From Bradymonadaceae bacterium (GTDB lineage: Bacteria > Myxococcota_A > Bradymonadia > Bradymonadales > Bradymonadaceae), in assembly GCA_028274765.1 (NCBI GenBank), contig JAQCND010000587.1, forward strand, positions 1 to 36,796: 36,796 nucleotides of DNA. Direction: 5' to 3'. How positions within the stretch are numbered: the stretch's first letter is position 1; each line of letters opens with the position of its first letter. Both the position numbers and the translations under genes were made by a program. Positions 17,801-26,021 of this stretch are shown piece after piece. The notes under the pieces were generated by a model. It searched no databases, was not told the DNA's origin, and saw nothing but the letters and a program-made list of their open reading frames with translations.

Positions 17801-19503
17801 CCGTGACGACGGCGCTGGGCTTGCTGCCGATCGTCATCGGCGTGAGTCTCGACTTCGTCAACTTCGACATCGTCGTCGGCGGCAACTCCGTCGAACTCTG
17901 GGGGCCGATGTCGCGTGTCGTGGTCGCCGGACTGATGGTCGCGACGGTGCTGACGCTGGTTGTCGTCCCCGTCATGTACTCGATCTTCGATGACATCGGC
18001 GCGATTCCCGGCAAGGTCGCCGACTGGATGTCGTCGTCCGGGGTTGCCCTCCTGGCGGCCGGTCTCGGCGTGGCGCTCGCCGGTTCGCCCACCTCCGTTC
18101 GGGCGCAGGACGACACCTCCAGCTCCGTCTCCGAGGCCTACGCTCGCTCGATGGACGACACCTCGCAGACGACGGACGCGACGTCCGAGGCTTCGAAGGA
18201 CAACACCGACGACTCGGAGAGCGTATCGGTCGACCCCGTCGAGCCCGGCATCGAGGCGGCGCGGACGCTGACGCTCTCGGAGGCTCGCGATCTGGTGCGC
18301 GAGCAAAACTACGACGTCAAACTGGCCGCGACGCGCGTCGATGAGGCCGCCAGCTCCATCCAACAGGCCTACAGCATCCTCTTTCCAAACGTCTCGGCCT
18401 CGGGGTCGTACATCATCCACGATCAGGAGATCACCACCTCGTTTGGGCCCTCCGACGGTGGCGGCGGCCAGCTCCCCGAAGGAGTCGACACCGAAATCCT
18501 CATCCAGCCGAAGACCGAATATCGCTGGAATCTCGCCGCCAACATTCGGCTCATCAACGCCCGAGCCATCCCTCTGATCAAACAGGCCTACAAGCGCAAG
18601 GAGCTGGCGGACAAACAGGTCGAGGTGCTACGGGACGAACTCGATTTCGCGGCCATTCGGCTTTACTACAACCTTCTGACTGTACGCCGGGTCGTCGAAC
18701 TGTCGGCCGAGCAACTCGAGGCCCGCCGTCGCGAACGCCGCACCAACCAGAAGCGCCTGGATCGAGGCGTCATCAATCAGTTCGAGATGACGCGTTCGAA
18801 GCTCCGAGTCGTCCAGGCCGAAAAGGAACTCGAGCGGGCCCGGCTCCAGTTCGAGAAAGTTCGCGAGTCCCTCGCCCAGCTTTTACAGACCGAGGCCGAC
18901 TTCGATCTCGAGCGTCCCGATGCACCAAGAGTTGACCGTTCCCCGAACGAGCTCGTCGAGGTCGCGGCCGATCGACGTCTCGAACTCGAGGCCCGCGAGC
19001 TCGATATCGAGCTCGCCGAGCGACGCATCGACGAGGTCTACACCCAGTATCTCCCCACCATCGGCGCGACCTTTTCGCTCATCGGCACGCGCACGACGGA
19101 CTTCAATCCCGACCCGTTCAAGTGGCAGGCCTCGCTCAACGCTAACTGGACGATCTGGGACGGTGGAGGGCGCGAAGCCATGCTCGATCGACGTCGCGCC
19201 CAGCAAATCGCGAGTGAACTCGAACAAGACAAGAAGCTGAGCGAGATCGAGACCAACCTCCGCAAAGCGTGGAGCGACTACGAATCGGCTCGCTCCCAGG
19301 TCGAATCCGGAGAAAACGAAGTCGAACTCGCCCGCCAAACTCTCGAGGAGACGCGACGCGCTCATCGTCGAGGCGTCGCCACCCAGCTCGACTTGATTCG
19401 AGCCGAAGATCAGGTTCGGAGTGCCGAGATCACCCTCGTGCGCGACCGACTCGAACTTCACCTGGCCGCCCGAAAACTCCAGCATCTGGCCGGATTGAAC
19501 TGA
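14881..19503 (+). CDS. RND efflux permease fused in frame to a TolC-family outer-membrane factor (1540 aa)
   Basis: N-terminal RND: FSIHHATAVFVLIAVIVIGGVRAY, ALGMLVDNAIVVVENIYRHV, GIGIISLAGVVVNNSIVMVDYIN, VVAGLMVATVLTLVVVPVMYSIF. After about 1045 aa an uninterrupted frame continues into TLSEARDLVREQNYDVKLAATRVDEA..., typical of TolC-like OMFs, ending RLELHLAARKLQHLAGLN. Confidence 0.93.
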   Translation: MKITNFSIHHATAVFVLIAVIVIGGVRAYDSLPKEASPDVQIPIVIVQTAYFGVSPSDIETLVTRQLEEELDGLRNVDKMTSTSADSVSLITIEFDPSIDIDNALQKVREKVDKAEGDLPDDAEDPEIIEINASDWPVLIANVSGEADPVRLQSIGEDIQEDIEGIQGVLRVELAGGVDREVQVAVDPEALRHHKVSLGQINRAIRAENINLPGGSIDVGSQKFTVRVPGEFERVQALEEIVVKSTDGQVVMLKDVADVQWGFEARDTYSRLTTWTRHDDGELKPISKPNISLSVVKRAGENILRISREAKEVLDQYRDRFEKAGVEITVINDNSEMIKTRVKELENNIISGLLLVLITLFFFMGGARNALFVAISIPTSMLLTFLVLQMLGVTLNMVVLFSLVLALGMLVDNAIVVVENIYRHVNEGKTRVQAAIDGTKEVGWAITASTATTVGAFFPLLFWPGVMGEFMGYLPMTVIIVLLSSLFVALVINPTLCSKFIKPSDDVQLDEAEVPDNALYRHFRTLLEWALHLRFVVLLGTIGILVGSIMLFAANDQGVELFPETTPDKFNVTTELPDGTRLEATGEVVEALEKPLDQRPELVEAWVSNIGTKGSRQQGGGEAPHYGNISVDLVEVEDQTSDPATFIQKLRDVYEEIPGANISVKKASMGPPTGPPIGIEIVGEDLTTLQSISDRVKRTLRTIPGVIDVDDDLELTRPEIHVDVDRKQAALAGINTRKIASTVRTAISGTEASVFRDAEEEYDITVQLDQAHRRDIQDIRQLTVTDRRNRHIPLTELAEVRVRGGSGSIHHRDRERVVTVTAKAAEGYLAADRLERAQAELADLDVPTGYDIRYTGENEDRQEASDFLAGALMAAVFIIALILVTEFNSVVQPLIILLSVTLSLIGVFWSLLITGEPFGIIMTGIGIISLAGVVVNNSIVMVDYINVLRERGYERREAVIRGGMVRLRPVVLTAVTTALGLLPIVIGVSLDFVNFDIVVGGNSVELWGPMSRVVVAGLMVATVLTLVVVPVMYSIFDDIGAIPGKVADWMSSSGVALLAAGLGVALAGSPTSVRAQDDTSSSVSEAYARSMDDTSQTTDATSEASKDNTDDSESVSVDPVEPGIEAARTLTLSEARDLVREQNYDVKLAATRVDEAASSIQQAYSILFPNVSASGSYIIHDQEITTSFGPSDGGGGQLPEGVDTEILIQPKTEYRWNLAANIRLINARAIPLIKQAYKRKELADKQVEVLRDELDFAAIRLYYNLLTVRRVVELSAEQLEARRRERRTNQKRLDRGVINQFEMTRSKLRVVQAEKELERARLQFEKVRESLAQLLQTEADFDLERPDAPRVDRSPNELVEVAADRRLELEARELDIELAERRIDEVYTQYLPTIGATFSLIGTRTTDFNPDPFKWQASLNANWTIWDGGGREAMLDRRRAQQIASELEQDKKLSEIETNLRKAWSDYESARSQVESGENEVELARQTLEETRRAHRRGVATQLDLIRAEDQVRSAEITLVRDRLELHLAARKLQHLAGLN
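18028..19503 (+). other. OMF (TolC-like) moiety of the fusion, beginning at an in-frame ATG with an internal signal-peptide-like sequence
   Basis: MSSSGVALLAAGLGVALAGSPTSVRA|QDD resembles a signal peptide with a V-R-A cleavage site, followed by a Ser/Thr/Asp-rich linker and the OMF fold; AAGG lies 11 nt upstream of the ATG. Confidence 0.75.
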
Positions 19504-19574
19504 CGGGCGTTTGGCCGATCGATAGTCTGCGAGCTCGACGATGCGCTCCGGACTTCCACCCTCCTTTAGATGCA

Positions 19575-19883
19575 TCATTCCTTCGAGGATGGAGATGACG
19601 ACGTCTCGAGCCGACAGGCCTCCGGGGGGTCTATGTCTTTGTCCTCGAACATGTATCCGACTGTCTTCAGCACGGTGCGGCAGGTCGCTTTGTCGTCCTC
19701 TTTTTCGGCGAGCTGGCCACACGACTGGCCGACCTCGGGATGGTTGTCTTTGACCTGGCGACAACATTCGACCATCCGCTGGCAGAGTGCAGAGCGACAG
19801 CCTCCCGCCAGCAGGAGGAGGAGCAAACCGCCGAAGAGACTCCAGCGGGTGACACGACGATTGTCGACGTTGAGCTGAGGCAT
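19575..19883 (-). CDS. Small Cys-containing lipoprotein
   Basis: RWSLFGGLLLLLLAGGC lipobox; short Cys-rich mature region (ALCQRMVECCRQVKDNHPEVGQSC). Confidence 0.7.
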   Translation of the reverse strand: MPQLNVDNRRVTRWSLFGGLLLLLLAGGCRSALCQRMVECCRQVKDNHPEVGQSCGQLAEKEDDKATCRTVLKTVGYMFEDKDIDPPEACRLETSSSPSSKE

Positions 19884-19936
19884 GGGACGTGGTGGGGAAG
19901 AGGTGGGATGAAACAGTGGCGTATCGAGCGGCGGTC

Positions 19937-21934
19937 TCAGCGGTCGGGCACTCGATCTCGGACGAGGGGTAAGACCTCGGAGATGAACAGTTCCACCAGC
20001 TTGGAGTCCAGTTTCCTCTCCTTGGCCTCCGCTCGAAGAATCTTGGCGGCGCGCTCGATCGAATAGGCGTCGCGATAGGGGCGATCGTTGGCCGTCAGGG
20101 CATCGAAGATGTCGGCGATCGTGAGCATCCGAACCTGAGGAATGATCTCGTCGCCTTCGAGTTCGTAAGGATATCCCGACCCGTCGAGCTTTTCGTGGTG
20201 GGCGCCGGCGATTCGGGGGATCCGCTCGAGGTCGTTACTCCAGGGGATGCGCTCGAGGTAATGTTTACTGTGGGCAGGATGTTCGCGAACCTCTTTCCAC
20301 TCGCGCTCGTTCAACGTACCGTACCGGATGGTGAGTGATTCGACTTCGTCCTCCTGCAGGAAGGGTCGAGGCTCGCCAGACGTATCGAGGTACGTGCGTT
20401 CGGCGAACTCGCGCACCCATTCGATATCGTCTTCGCTCACCGAGGGAGCCTGGGCGAGCGATGTGATTTTCGAGGCGGCTTCGTCGATCTCCTCGCAGAA
20501 ATCGCGATGCTCGCGCTCGAGGTCGGCGAGGATGTCACCGTCGAGCGTCCCCTCGTCGTCGAGCTGTTCTTGAACTCGCCTCTGGTAATCTCGACTCTTG
20601 ATCGTTTCGAGTCGCTGCTGGACGACATCTAACCGTTCTTCGGTCAGGCGATTGGCTTTCTGGAGAATGGCCTCGTCGACGGCGATCTTGCCGAAGTCGT
20701 GGAGGAGTGCCGCATAACGGAGTTCTTTGAGTTCATCGCCGTCGAGCTCGAACGCCTCGAAGCCGTCGCAATCCAGTTCATTGACGACCTTGGCGAACTC
20801 CAGCGTGTACTCGGTCACGCGTTCGCTGTGACCGGCCGTGGAGGGATCGCGAGCCTCGATGGCGTTGACGCTGGCGGCCACGAAGCTCTCGAACATTTCG
20901 ACGATGTTGCTCGAGAGATTCGCGCGTTCGATGGCGAAGGCCACGTTGGAGGCGAGGACACTGAACAGATCCAAATCCCGCCGAGAAAAGACCCCGCCGC
21001 CTCCCTCGCCTCGCGTGTCGACCTCCATGACGCCCAGAAGCGATTCCTGGCCGACGAGCGGTGCGCAGAGACACGAGGTGATTTCGGCCTGAAGGATCGA
21101 TTCGGAGACCTCGGCCTCCGTGCCATCTTTCAAAAAGAGGACGCTCTCCTGGCGCTCGACGACGTGCTCGAGGATGCTCGTACTGATGATGGGCTCGTCG
21201 CTGTCGCCCGGAAAATTACTTCGGATGTGGGTATAAAAGGGGTCGGCTTCGGCGACTTCGCCGGGTTCGGAGACGAGCGTGATGGCAAAGAAGTTGGCGT
21301 TTGGGAAGGCGTCGAAGGTGGCTTCGCCGACGAGGTCGAGGATGTCGTCGAGCCCCGTCCGCCCGTTCAGCTCGCCGGCCAGTCGGAAGAGGATGGCGAG
21401 TCGCTCGTTGTCGTTTTCGATCCGGCGGTTGAGCGACTGCACCGGCTCGAGCGACTGGGTGATGACCTTGTCTTGGCTTTCATTGACTTCGCCGACGCGC
21501 CCGAGCTGAGTCGATTGCAACTTGGGCTCCGAGTCCGACAACTCGATTTTGGAATCCGTATCGGCCGGCCGGGTGATCTCGACCTGAATGAGTGAACATC
21601 CGACTTGAAGCTCACATTCCCCCTCGATTGGGTCGGAGTGTCGGCGTCCATCGTCGTGGAGTCGGTGAGAGACGTTGTCGATGACCACCAGAGAGCCGTG
21701 GCGACTCTCGAGGTCCTGATAGATGACATCACCCTCGGCGTTTTGACGAAACTGACCGTGTCGACCGGAGACGAATCCGTCACTCAGGACGAAATCGTTG
21801 TCCGGGGCCCGACCGACCTGGACGTTGGACTGCTGAAAAGAGAGACACAGTCCGGCATCTGGACCACTGACGACCGTCAGCTTGACTTGGGCTCCCTCCG
21901 ACTGGACTTCACTCTGTGGAGATGACGATGGCAA
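19937..21934 (-). CDS. FHA-GAF-HD-GYP signalling protein (putative c-di-GMP phosphodiesterase)
   Basis: FHA: VQVGRAPDNDFVLSDGFVSGRHGQF...DLESRHGSLV; GAF-like middle; HD: YAALLHDFGKIAVDEAIL; GYP: IAGAHHEKLDGSGYPYELEGDEIIPQVRMLTIADIFDALTANDRPYR. Confidence 0.92.
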   Translation of the reverse strand: MPSSSPQSEVQSEGAQVKLTVVSGPDAGLCLSFQQSNVQVGRAPDNDFVLSDGFVSGRHGQFRQNAEGDVIYQDLESRHGSLVVIDNVSHRLHDDGRRHSDPIEGECELQVGCSLIQVEITRPADTDSKIELSDSEPKLQSTQLGRVGEVNESQDKVITQSLEPVQSLNRRIENDNERLAILFRLAGELNGRTGLDDILDLVGEATFDAFPNANFFAITLVSEPGEVAEADPFYTHIRSNFPGDSDEPIISTSILEHVVERQESVLFLKDGTEAEVSESILQAEITSCLCAPLVGQESLLGVMEVDTRGEGGGGVFSRRDLDLFSVLASNVAFAIERANLSSNIVEMFESFVAASVNAIEARDPSTAGHSERVTEYTLEFAKVVNELDCDGFEAFELDGDELKELRYAALLHDFGKIAVDEAILQKANRLTEERLDVVQQRLETIKSRDYQRRVQEQLDDEGTLDGDILADLEREHRDFCEEIDEAASKITSLAQAPSVSEDDIEWVREFAERTYLDTSGEPRPFLQEDEVESLTIRYGTLNEREWKEVREHPAHSKHYLERIPWSNDLERIPRIAGAHHEKLDGSGYPYELEGDEIIPQVRMLTIADIFDALTANDRPYRDAYSIERAAKILRAEAKERKLDSKLVELFISEVLPLVRDRVPDR

Positions 21935-22302
21935 TGCTGTCCTCCAGAATCATGAAACCTCGCACTCACGAGCGCAACTCACACGTCACGCGGCATGTTT
22001 GGGCGACACGTCAATGCGGGCGAGATGTTCGAGGACGCCGAGCCCCTCTGCGCCGATATGTCGAGGCAACGAGGTGAGTACTCCTCCGTGAGCGCACCCC
22101 TTCAATCAATATACAGAAGACTCGTGACCGCGCCAAGTTCGCCAATCTCGTACGAACTCGAGTCAGACTGTCTTCGCAGCGTCGCTATCGGCGAATGGAT
22201 CCATGCCAACTCGACTGCGCCGCCACTCGGACGGCACATCGCGGGCTCACCCGTCCCGATTTATCGGATGCGCGGCGCGGAGGGCGTCCGAGATCACACT
22301 AT

Positions 22303-23478
22303 TCAGACCGGCTCGCCTTCATCGAGGGCATCGAGGGCGAGCTCTTCGACCCGACGCATGGCCATCGACATGGGGAGATCGTCGAGTCGATCGCGGGCGA
22401 TCCACTTTAGGGGACGCTCGGTGGCGACATCGTCGGCTCGGGTACTCTCTTCGGCGTCGATCACCCGGAGTCGGAGACTGAGCGACAGGCGAATGTGCGA
22501 AAAGAGGTGGGTAACGTCCTCGAGGGCTCGTCCCTCGACGCGAGAGGCCGCCGACAGGCCCAGCGTCTCCGCCAGATAGGTGTCGATCCGATCGCCGATT
22601 GCGTCGTCGTCTTCCAGTTCGACGGTCGGAAACTCCCAGAGTCCGCCGAGCAGCCCTTCGGCGGGCCGTTTGACGACGGCGAACTCCTCGAGTCCCTCCT
22701 CGGGGCGACGCACCGTGACGGCCGTGGCGGCGGAGACGGACTTCTGAGTGGGACGATCCGTCGGCTCCGGGTACTGTTCCGGCTGTCCCGTCTCGAAGGC
22801 CTGGCAGTGTTCGCGGACGGGGCAGATCAGGCAGTTGGGATTCTGGGGGGTACAGATGGCAGAGCCAAGCTCCATCATCGCCTGATTGAAATCACCTGGC
22901 CGATCGGGATCGACGAGCTGGTCGGCAAGTCGCCACTGAATCTTTTCGTTAGCCCTCTCTTTGGGGTCGCCCTCGAGGGTGCGGAGGCGAGAGAGGACGC
23001 GCGCCACGTTGCCGTCGACAACCGGCGTCGGTTCGTCGAACGCGATCGAGGCGATGGCACCCGCCGTGTAGGGGCCGATGCCGGGGAGTTCCTCGAGCTC
23101 GTCGGCGGTGTCGGGAAGGGTGCCGTCGCCCTCCTCGACGAGTTGTTGAGCGGAACGATGGAGATAGCGCGCCCGTCGGTAATAGCCGAGCCCCTCCCAG
23201 AGATCCAGAACCTCCTCGCGGTCGGCCTCGGCGACCGATTCGAGGGTCGGGAAGCGCTCGAGCCACCGTTCGTAGTAGTCGACGACCGTCGAGACCTGGG
23301 TCTGCTGGAGCATGATCTCCGAGACCCAGGTCGCATAGGGGTCGTCGATGTCGCGCCACGGAAGATCGCGGCGGTGGCGGTCGTACCAGTCGAGCAAGTG
23401 GTGACGAATCGACTCGATTGCTTCGTCGTCGAATGCCGGCTTCGTCGGCTCGTCGGATTCGGCGTTGGAGGTACTCAT
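22303..23478 (-). CDS. mutY: A/G-specific adenine glycosylase
   Basis: ATG 23478. LPWRDIDDPYATWVSEIMLQQTQVSTVVDYYERWLERFPT, ELPGIGPYTAGAIASIAF (HhH), VDGNVARVLSR, Fe-S ligands CTPQNPNCLICPVREHC. Confidence 0.96.
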   Translation of the reverse strand: MSTSNAESDEPTKPAFDDEAIESIRHHLLDWYDRHRRDLPWRDIDDPYATWVSEIMLQQTQVSTVVDYYERWLERFPTLESVAEADREEVLDLWEGLGYYRRARYLHRSAQQLVEEGDGTLPDTADELEELPGIGPYTAGAIASIAFDEPTPVVDGNVARVLSRLRTLEGDPKERANEKIQWRLADQLVDPDRPGDFNQAMMELGSAICTPQNPNCLICPVREHCQAFETGQPEQYPEPTDRPTQKSVSAATAVTVRRPEEGLEEFAVVKRPAEGLLGGLWEFPTVELEDDDAIGDRIDTYLAETLGLSAASRVEGRALEDVTHLFSHIRLSLSLRLRVIDAEESTRADDVATERPLKWIARDRLDDLPMSMAMRRVEELALDALDEGEPV

Positions 23479-23966
23479 GGCATCGCGTCGGGGGCATCCA
23501 CACATTGACCCTGCTCCCCCGTTGTGCATCCCTGTTCGGGGCGCGTGCAGGCACCACAGGCGTAGGTGTCGGGCGGAGGACAGGTACTCGAGTAGGGTTC
23601 GGTCACCCGGAGTTCGCCTTCGCAGTCGTACTGGCGGCAGTTGGGCGTCTCGGGACACCGCTGACATGCTCCCTGTTCGACCGCATAGAAGGCGCCGGGC
23701 CCACATGTATCACATTCGGAATCGCACGTCGGGCGGGGACAGCCGTTGCGGTCTTCGGTAATCTCGAAGCCGCATCCCGGTTTGCACGAGGGCTTGTCGT
23801 AGACCGGGCAGGGTTGACAGCGCTCGGTGCGCTGGTTGAAATATTCGTCACCCGTGCAGTCACTCGGCCGATCCGAGGGCTCGTTGCCCCCGCATCCGGC
23901 TGCGGTCAGGACGACCATGACCACTCCAATCAGTCCCCAGTTCCGTAAGCAAAGTGTCTGTACCAT
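23475..23966 (-). CDS. Cys-rich lipoprotein (about 19 Cys)
   Basis: ATG 23966: MVQTLCLRNWGLIGVVMVVLTAAGCGGN, lipobox then dense Cys. Stop overlaps the mutY start (ATGA, 23475-23478). Confidence 0.8.
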   Translation of the reverse strand: MVQTLCLRNWGLIGVVMVVLTAAGCGGNEPSDRPSDCTGDEYFNQRTERCQPCPVYDKPSCKPGCGFEITEDRNGCPRPTCDSECDTCGPGAFYAVEQGACQRCPETPNCRQYDCEGELRVTEPYSSTCPPPDTYACGACTRPEQGCTTGEQGQCVDAPDAMP

Positions 23967-24135
23967 GTGGCCCGTCGAGATGCGTCCAGAGGCGAGCTCG
24001 AATGGAGGGCGACCCCCTTTGGGCAGGCGCCGACATGGCTCCGGAGGGCGGTCGCGCGTCCGTCGCCGACACTCCGTAACAGGGTGATTCTCTGTGAGCA
24101 AGCTCGAGAGACGCCAGCTCGGAGCGGGCTCCTCC

Positions 24136-24256
24136 CGGGTCCGCTCGGATACCATGGGATGCGCCGTGGCACGACGTTTGCCGTCGACCGACTCGATGAT
24201 CGGCCGGCGCTCCCAACCACGCGTCGTCGAGATCCCATGGACCTGAGTCACACCCG
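24136..24256. repeat. Intergenic hairpin-type repeat, copy 2
   Basis: Homologous to 5735-5867; arms CCATGGGA (24152-24159) and TCCCATGG (24233-24240), inner arms ACGACG and CGTCGT. Confidence 0.85.
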
Positions 24257-24385
24257 CTCCTCTCCGGCGGGCGATGTCGAGGCCGCACGTTCCGTGACAG
24301 TTGATCTCGCCCCCCCTTTTCGGTAACCGCACACTCGTACGATCGTGCCCTCGCATTCGCTCTCTTTCGACGCGGAGCCCAACCG

Positions 24386-25657
24386 ATGGAGACTCGATAT
24401 CTAATCGTCGGCGCCGGCATCACCGGACTCTCGTTTGCCAACTTCATCGACTCCGACGACTATCTCGTGCTCGAACGCGAGTCCGAGATTGGAGGGTGGT
24501 GCAAGACGATTCAAAAAGAGGGATTCGTGTGGGACTTCTCCGGGCACTTCTTTCACTTCAACCATCCCGAAATCGAACAGTACCTCCGGGATCGCATGCC
24601 CCCCGACGAGGTCGTGACCGTCGAGAAAAACGCCAAGATCCTCTATAAAGACAACCTCGTCGACTTTCCCTTTCAGAAGAACATCCACCAGCTGCCCCAG
24701 GACGAATTTGTCGAGTGTCTCTACGACCTCTATTTTCGAGACGAGCAGGCCGACGAGTACGACTCGGAGAGCTTCAAGGGGATGCTCTACGAGAAGTTCG
24801 GCGAGGGCATCAGCGATAAATTTCTGGTGCCGTACAACGAGAAACTCTACGCCTGCGACCTCGAAGAACTCGACCGCGACGCGATGGGGCGCTTTTTCCC
24901 CTATGCCGACGTCGAGGAGATCATTCGCAACATGCGTCAGCAGGAGGACGACGAGTCGTACAACGCGACGTTCACCTATCCCAAAAACGGGGCCATCATG
25001 TACGTCAACGCCCTGGCCTCGGAGGTCCCCGACGACCAGATCGCGTTGAACGAAGCCCTCGTCGACGTCGATCTCGACAACAAGGTGGCGACGACCTCTC
25101 AGGGGCGAGAGATCGACTTTCAGTACATGATTTCATCGGCCCCCTTCGATCGACTGATGGAGATGGTCGATCTCGACTACGAGCCGAGCACGTTCTCTTA
25201 CAACAAGGTGCTCGTCTTCAACATGGGGTTCGACCGGAAAGGGCACGAGGGCGTGCACTGGATCTACTTCCCCGAAAGGAAGTACTCCTTCTACCGGGTC
25301 GGGTACTACGACAACATCATGGATACCGACCGCATGAGTCTCTACGTCGAGATCGGGCAACAATCGGACGCCGAGCCCGACGTCGACGCCAAGCGCCAGG
25401 AGGTGCTTCGCGATCTCGAGCGCGCCGGTATCGTCGACGATCACGAACTCGTAGCTGACCATTCCGTCACGCTCGATCCGGCCTACGTCCACATCACCCA
25501 GGATTCCAACGAGGCTTTCGAGAATCTCAGCAGCAAGCTCGAACTTCGAGGCGTCCACTCGCTTGGGCGATACGGAGGCTGGACCTACTGCGCCATCGAG
25601 GACAACATCGTCGAAGCTCGCGGATTGGCTCGAAAGTTCAACGATCTCGACGCATGA
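24386..25657 (+). CDS. FAD-dependent UDP-galactopyranose mutase / amine-oxidase-like protein
   Basis: METRYLIVGAGITGLSFANFIDSDDYLVLERESEIGGWCKTIQKEGFVWDFSGHFFHF (FAD-binding Rossmann), FLVPYNEKLYACDLEEL, C-terminal SLGRYGGWTYCAIEDNIVEARGLA. Confidence 0.85.
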   Translation: METRYLIVGAGITGLSFANFIDSDDYLVLERESEIGGWCKTIQKEGFVWDFSGHFFHFNHPEIEQYLRDRMPPDEVVTVEKNAKILYKDNLVDFPFQKNIHQLPQDEFVECLYDLYFRDEQADEYDSESFKGMLYEKFGEGISDKFLVPYNEKLYACDLEELDRDAMGRFFPYADVEEIIRNMRQQEDDESYNATFTYPKNGAIMYVNALASEVPDDQIALNEALVDVDLDNKVATTSQGREIDFQYMISSAPFDRLMEMVDLDYEPSTFSYNKVLVFNMGFDRKGHEGVHWIYFPERKYSFYRVGYYDNIMDTDRMSLYVEIGQQSDAEPDVDAKRQEVLRDLERAGIVDDHELVADHSVTLDPAYVHITQDSNEAFENLSSKLELRGVHSLGRYGGWTYCAIEDNIVEARGLARKFNDLDA

Positions 25658-25739
25658 GTCTCGGCTCTGGAGATGGTGTCAACATCTCGGATCGGGCCCG
25701 GAGCCACTCCGCTCTCTCCGTAAATCAAGGGCTTCGACC

Positions 25740-25777
25740 GGCCTCCATCCGCACGGTCGCCCTCCGCGACGGAGGCC
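25740..25777 (+). terminator. Nested stem-loop downstream of the UGM-like gene (weak terminator candidate)
   Basis: Outer stem GGCCTCC (25740-25746)/GGAGGCC (25771-25777), inner stem GTCGC/GCGAC; no T-tract follows. Confidence 0.3.
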
Positions 25778-25956
25778 AAGCCCTCGTGTCAACGTAGTGG
25801 TGAGGATGCGATATCGCCCTGACGACTAGGAACTGCGGGGGGCATGGCCGATGCTCTCTGAAGTCGACACGTGAATGCATCTGTACGTCAGCGAGTCATC
25901 GCGCCGTGTGGCGAGCGCCGCCCCTCCGAGAGACGTCGCTCCCCCGATCGGAAGAT

Positions 25957-25985
25957 AAAAAAAGAGCCGCCGACGTGGCGGCTCT
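25957..25985 (-). terminator. Rho-independent terminator of the RodZ-like gene
   Basis: AGAGCCGCC-GACGT-GGCGGCTCT perfect 9-bp stem; a 7-nt A run on + gives a U-tract on -. Lies just downstream of the stop at 26022. Confidence 0.85.
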
Positions 25986-26021
25986 CCGAGTTGTAGCCCC
26001 TGCAAGGCTCTTCGAGACCGA

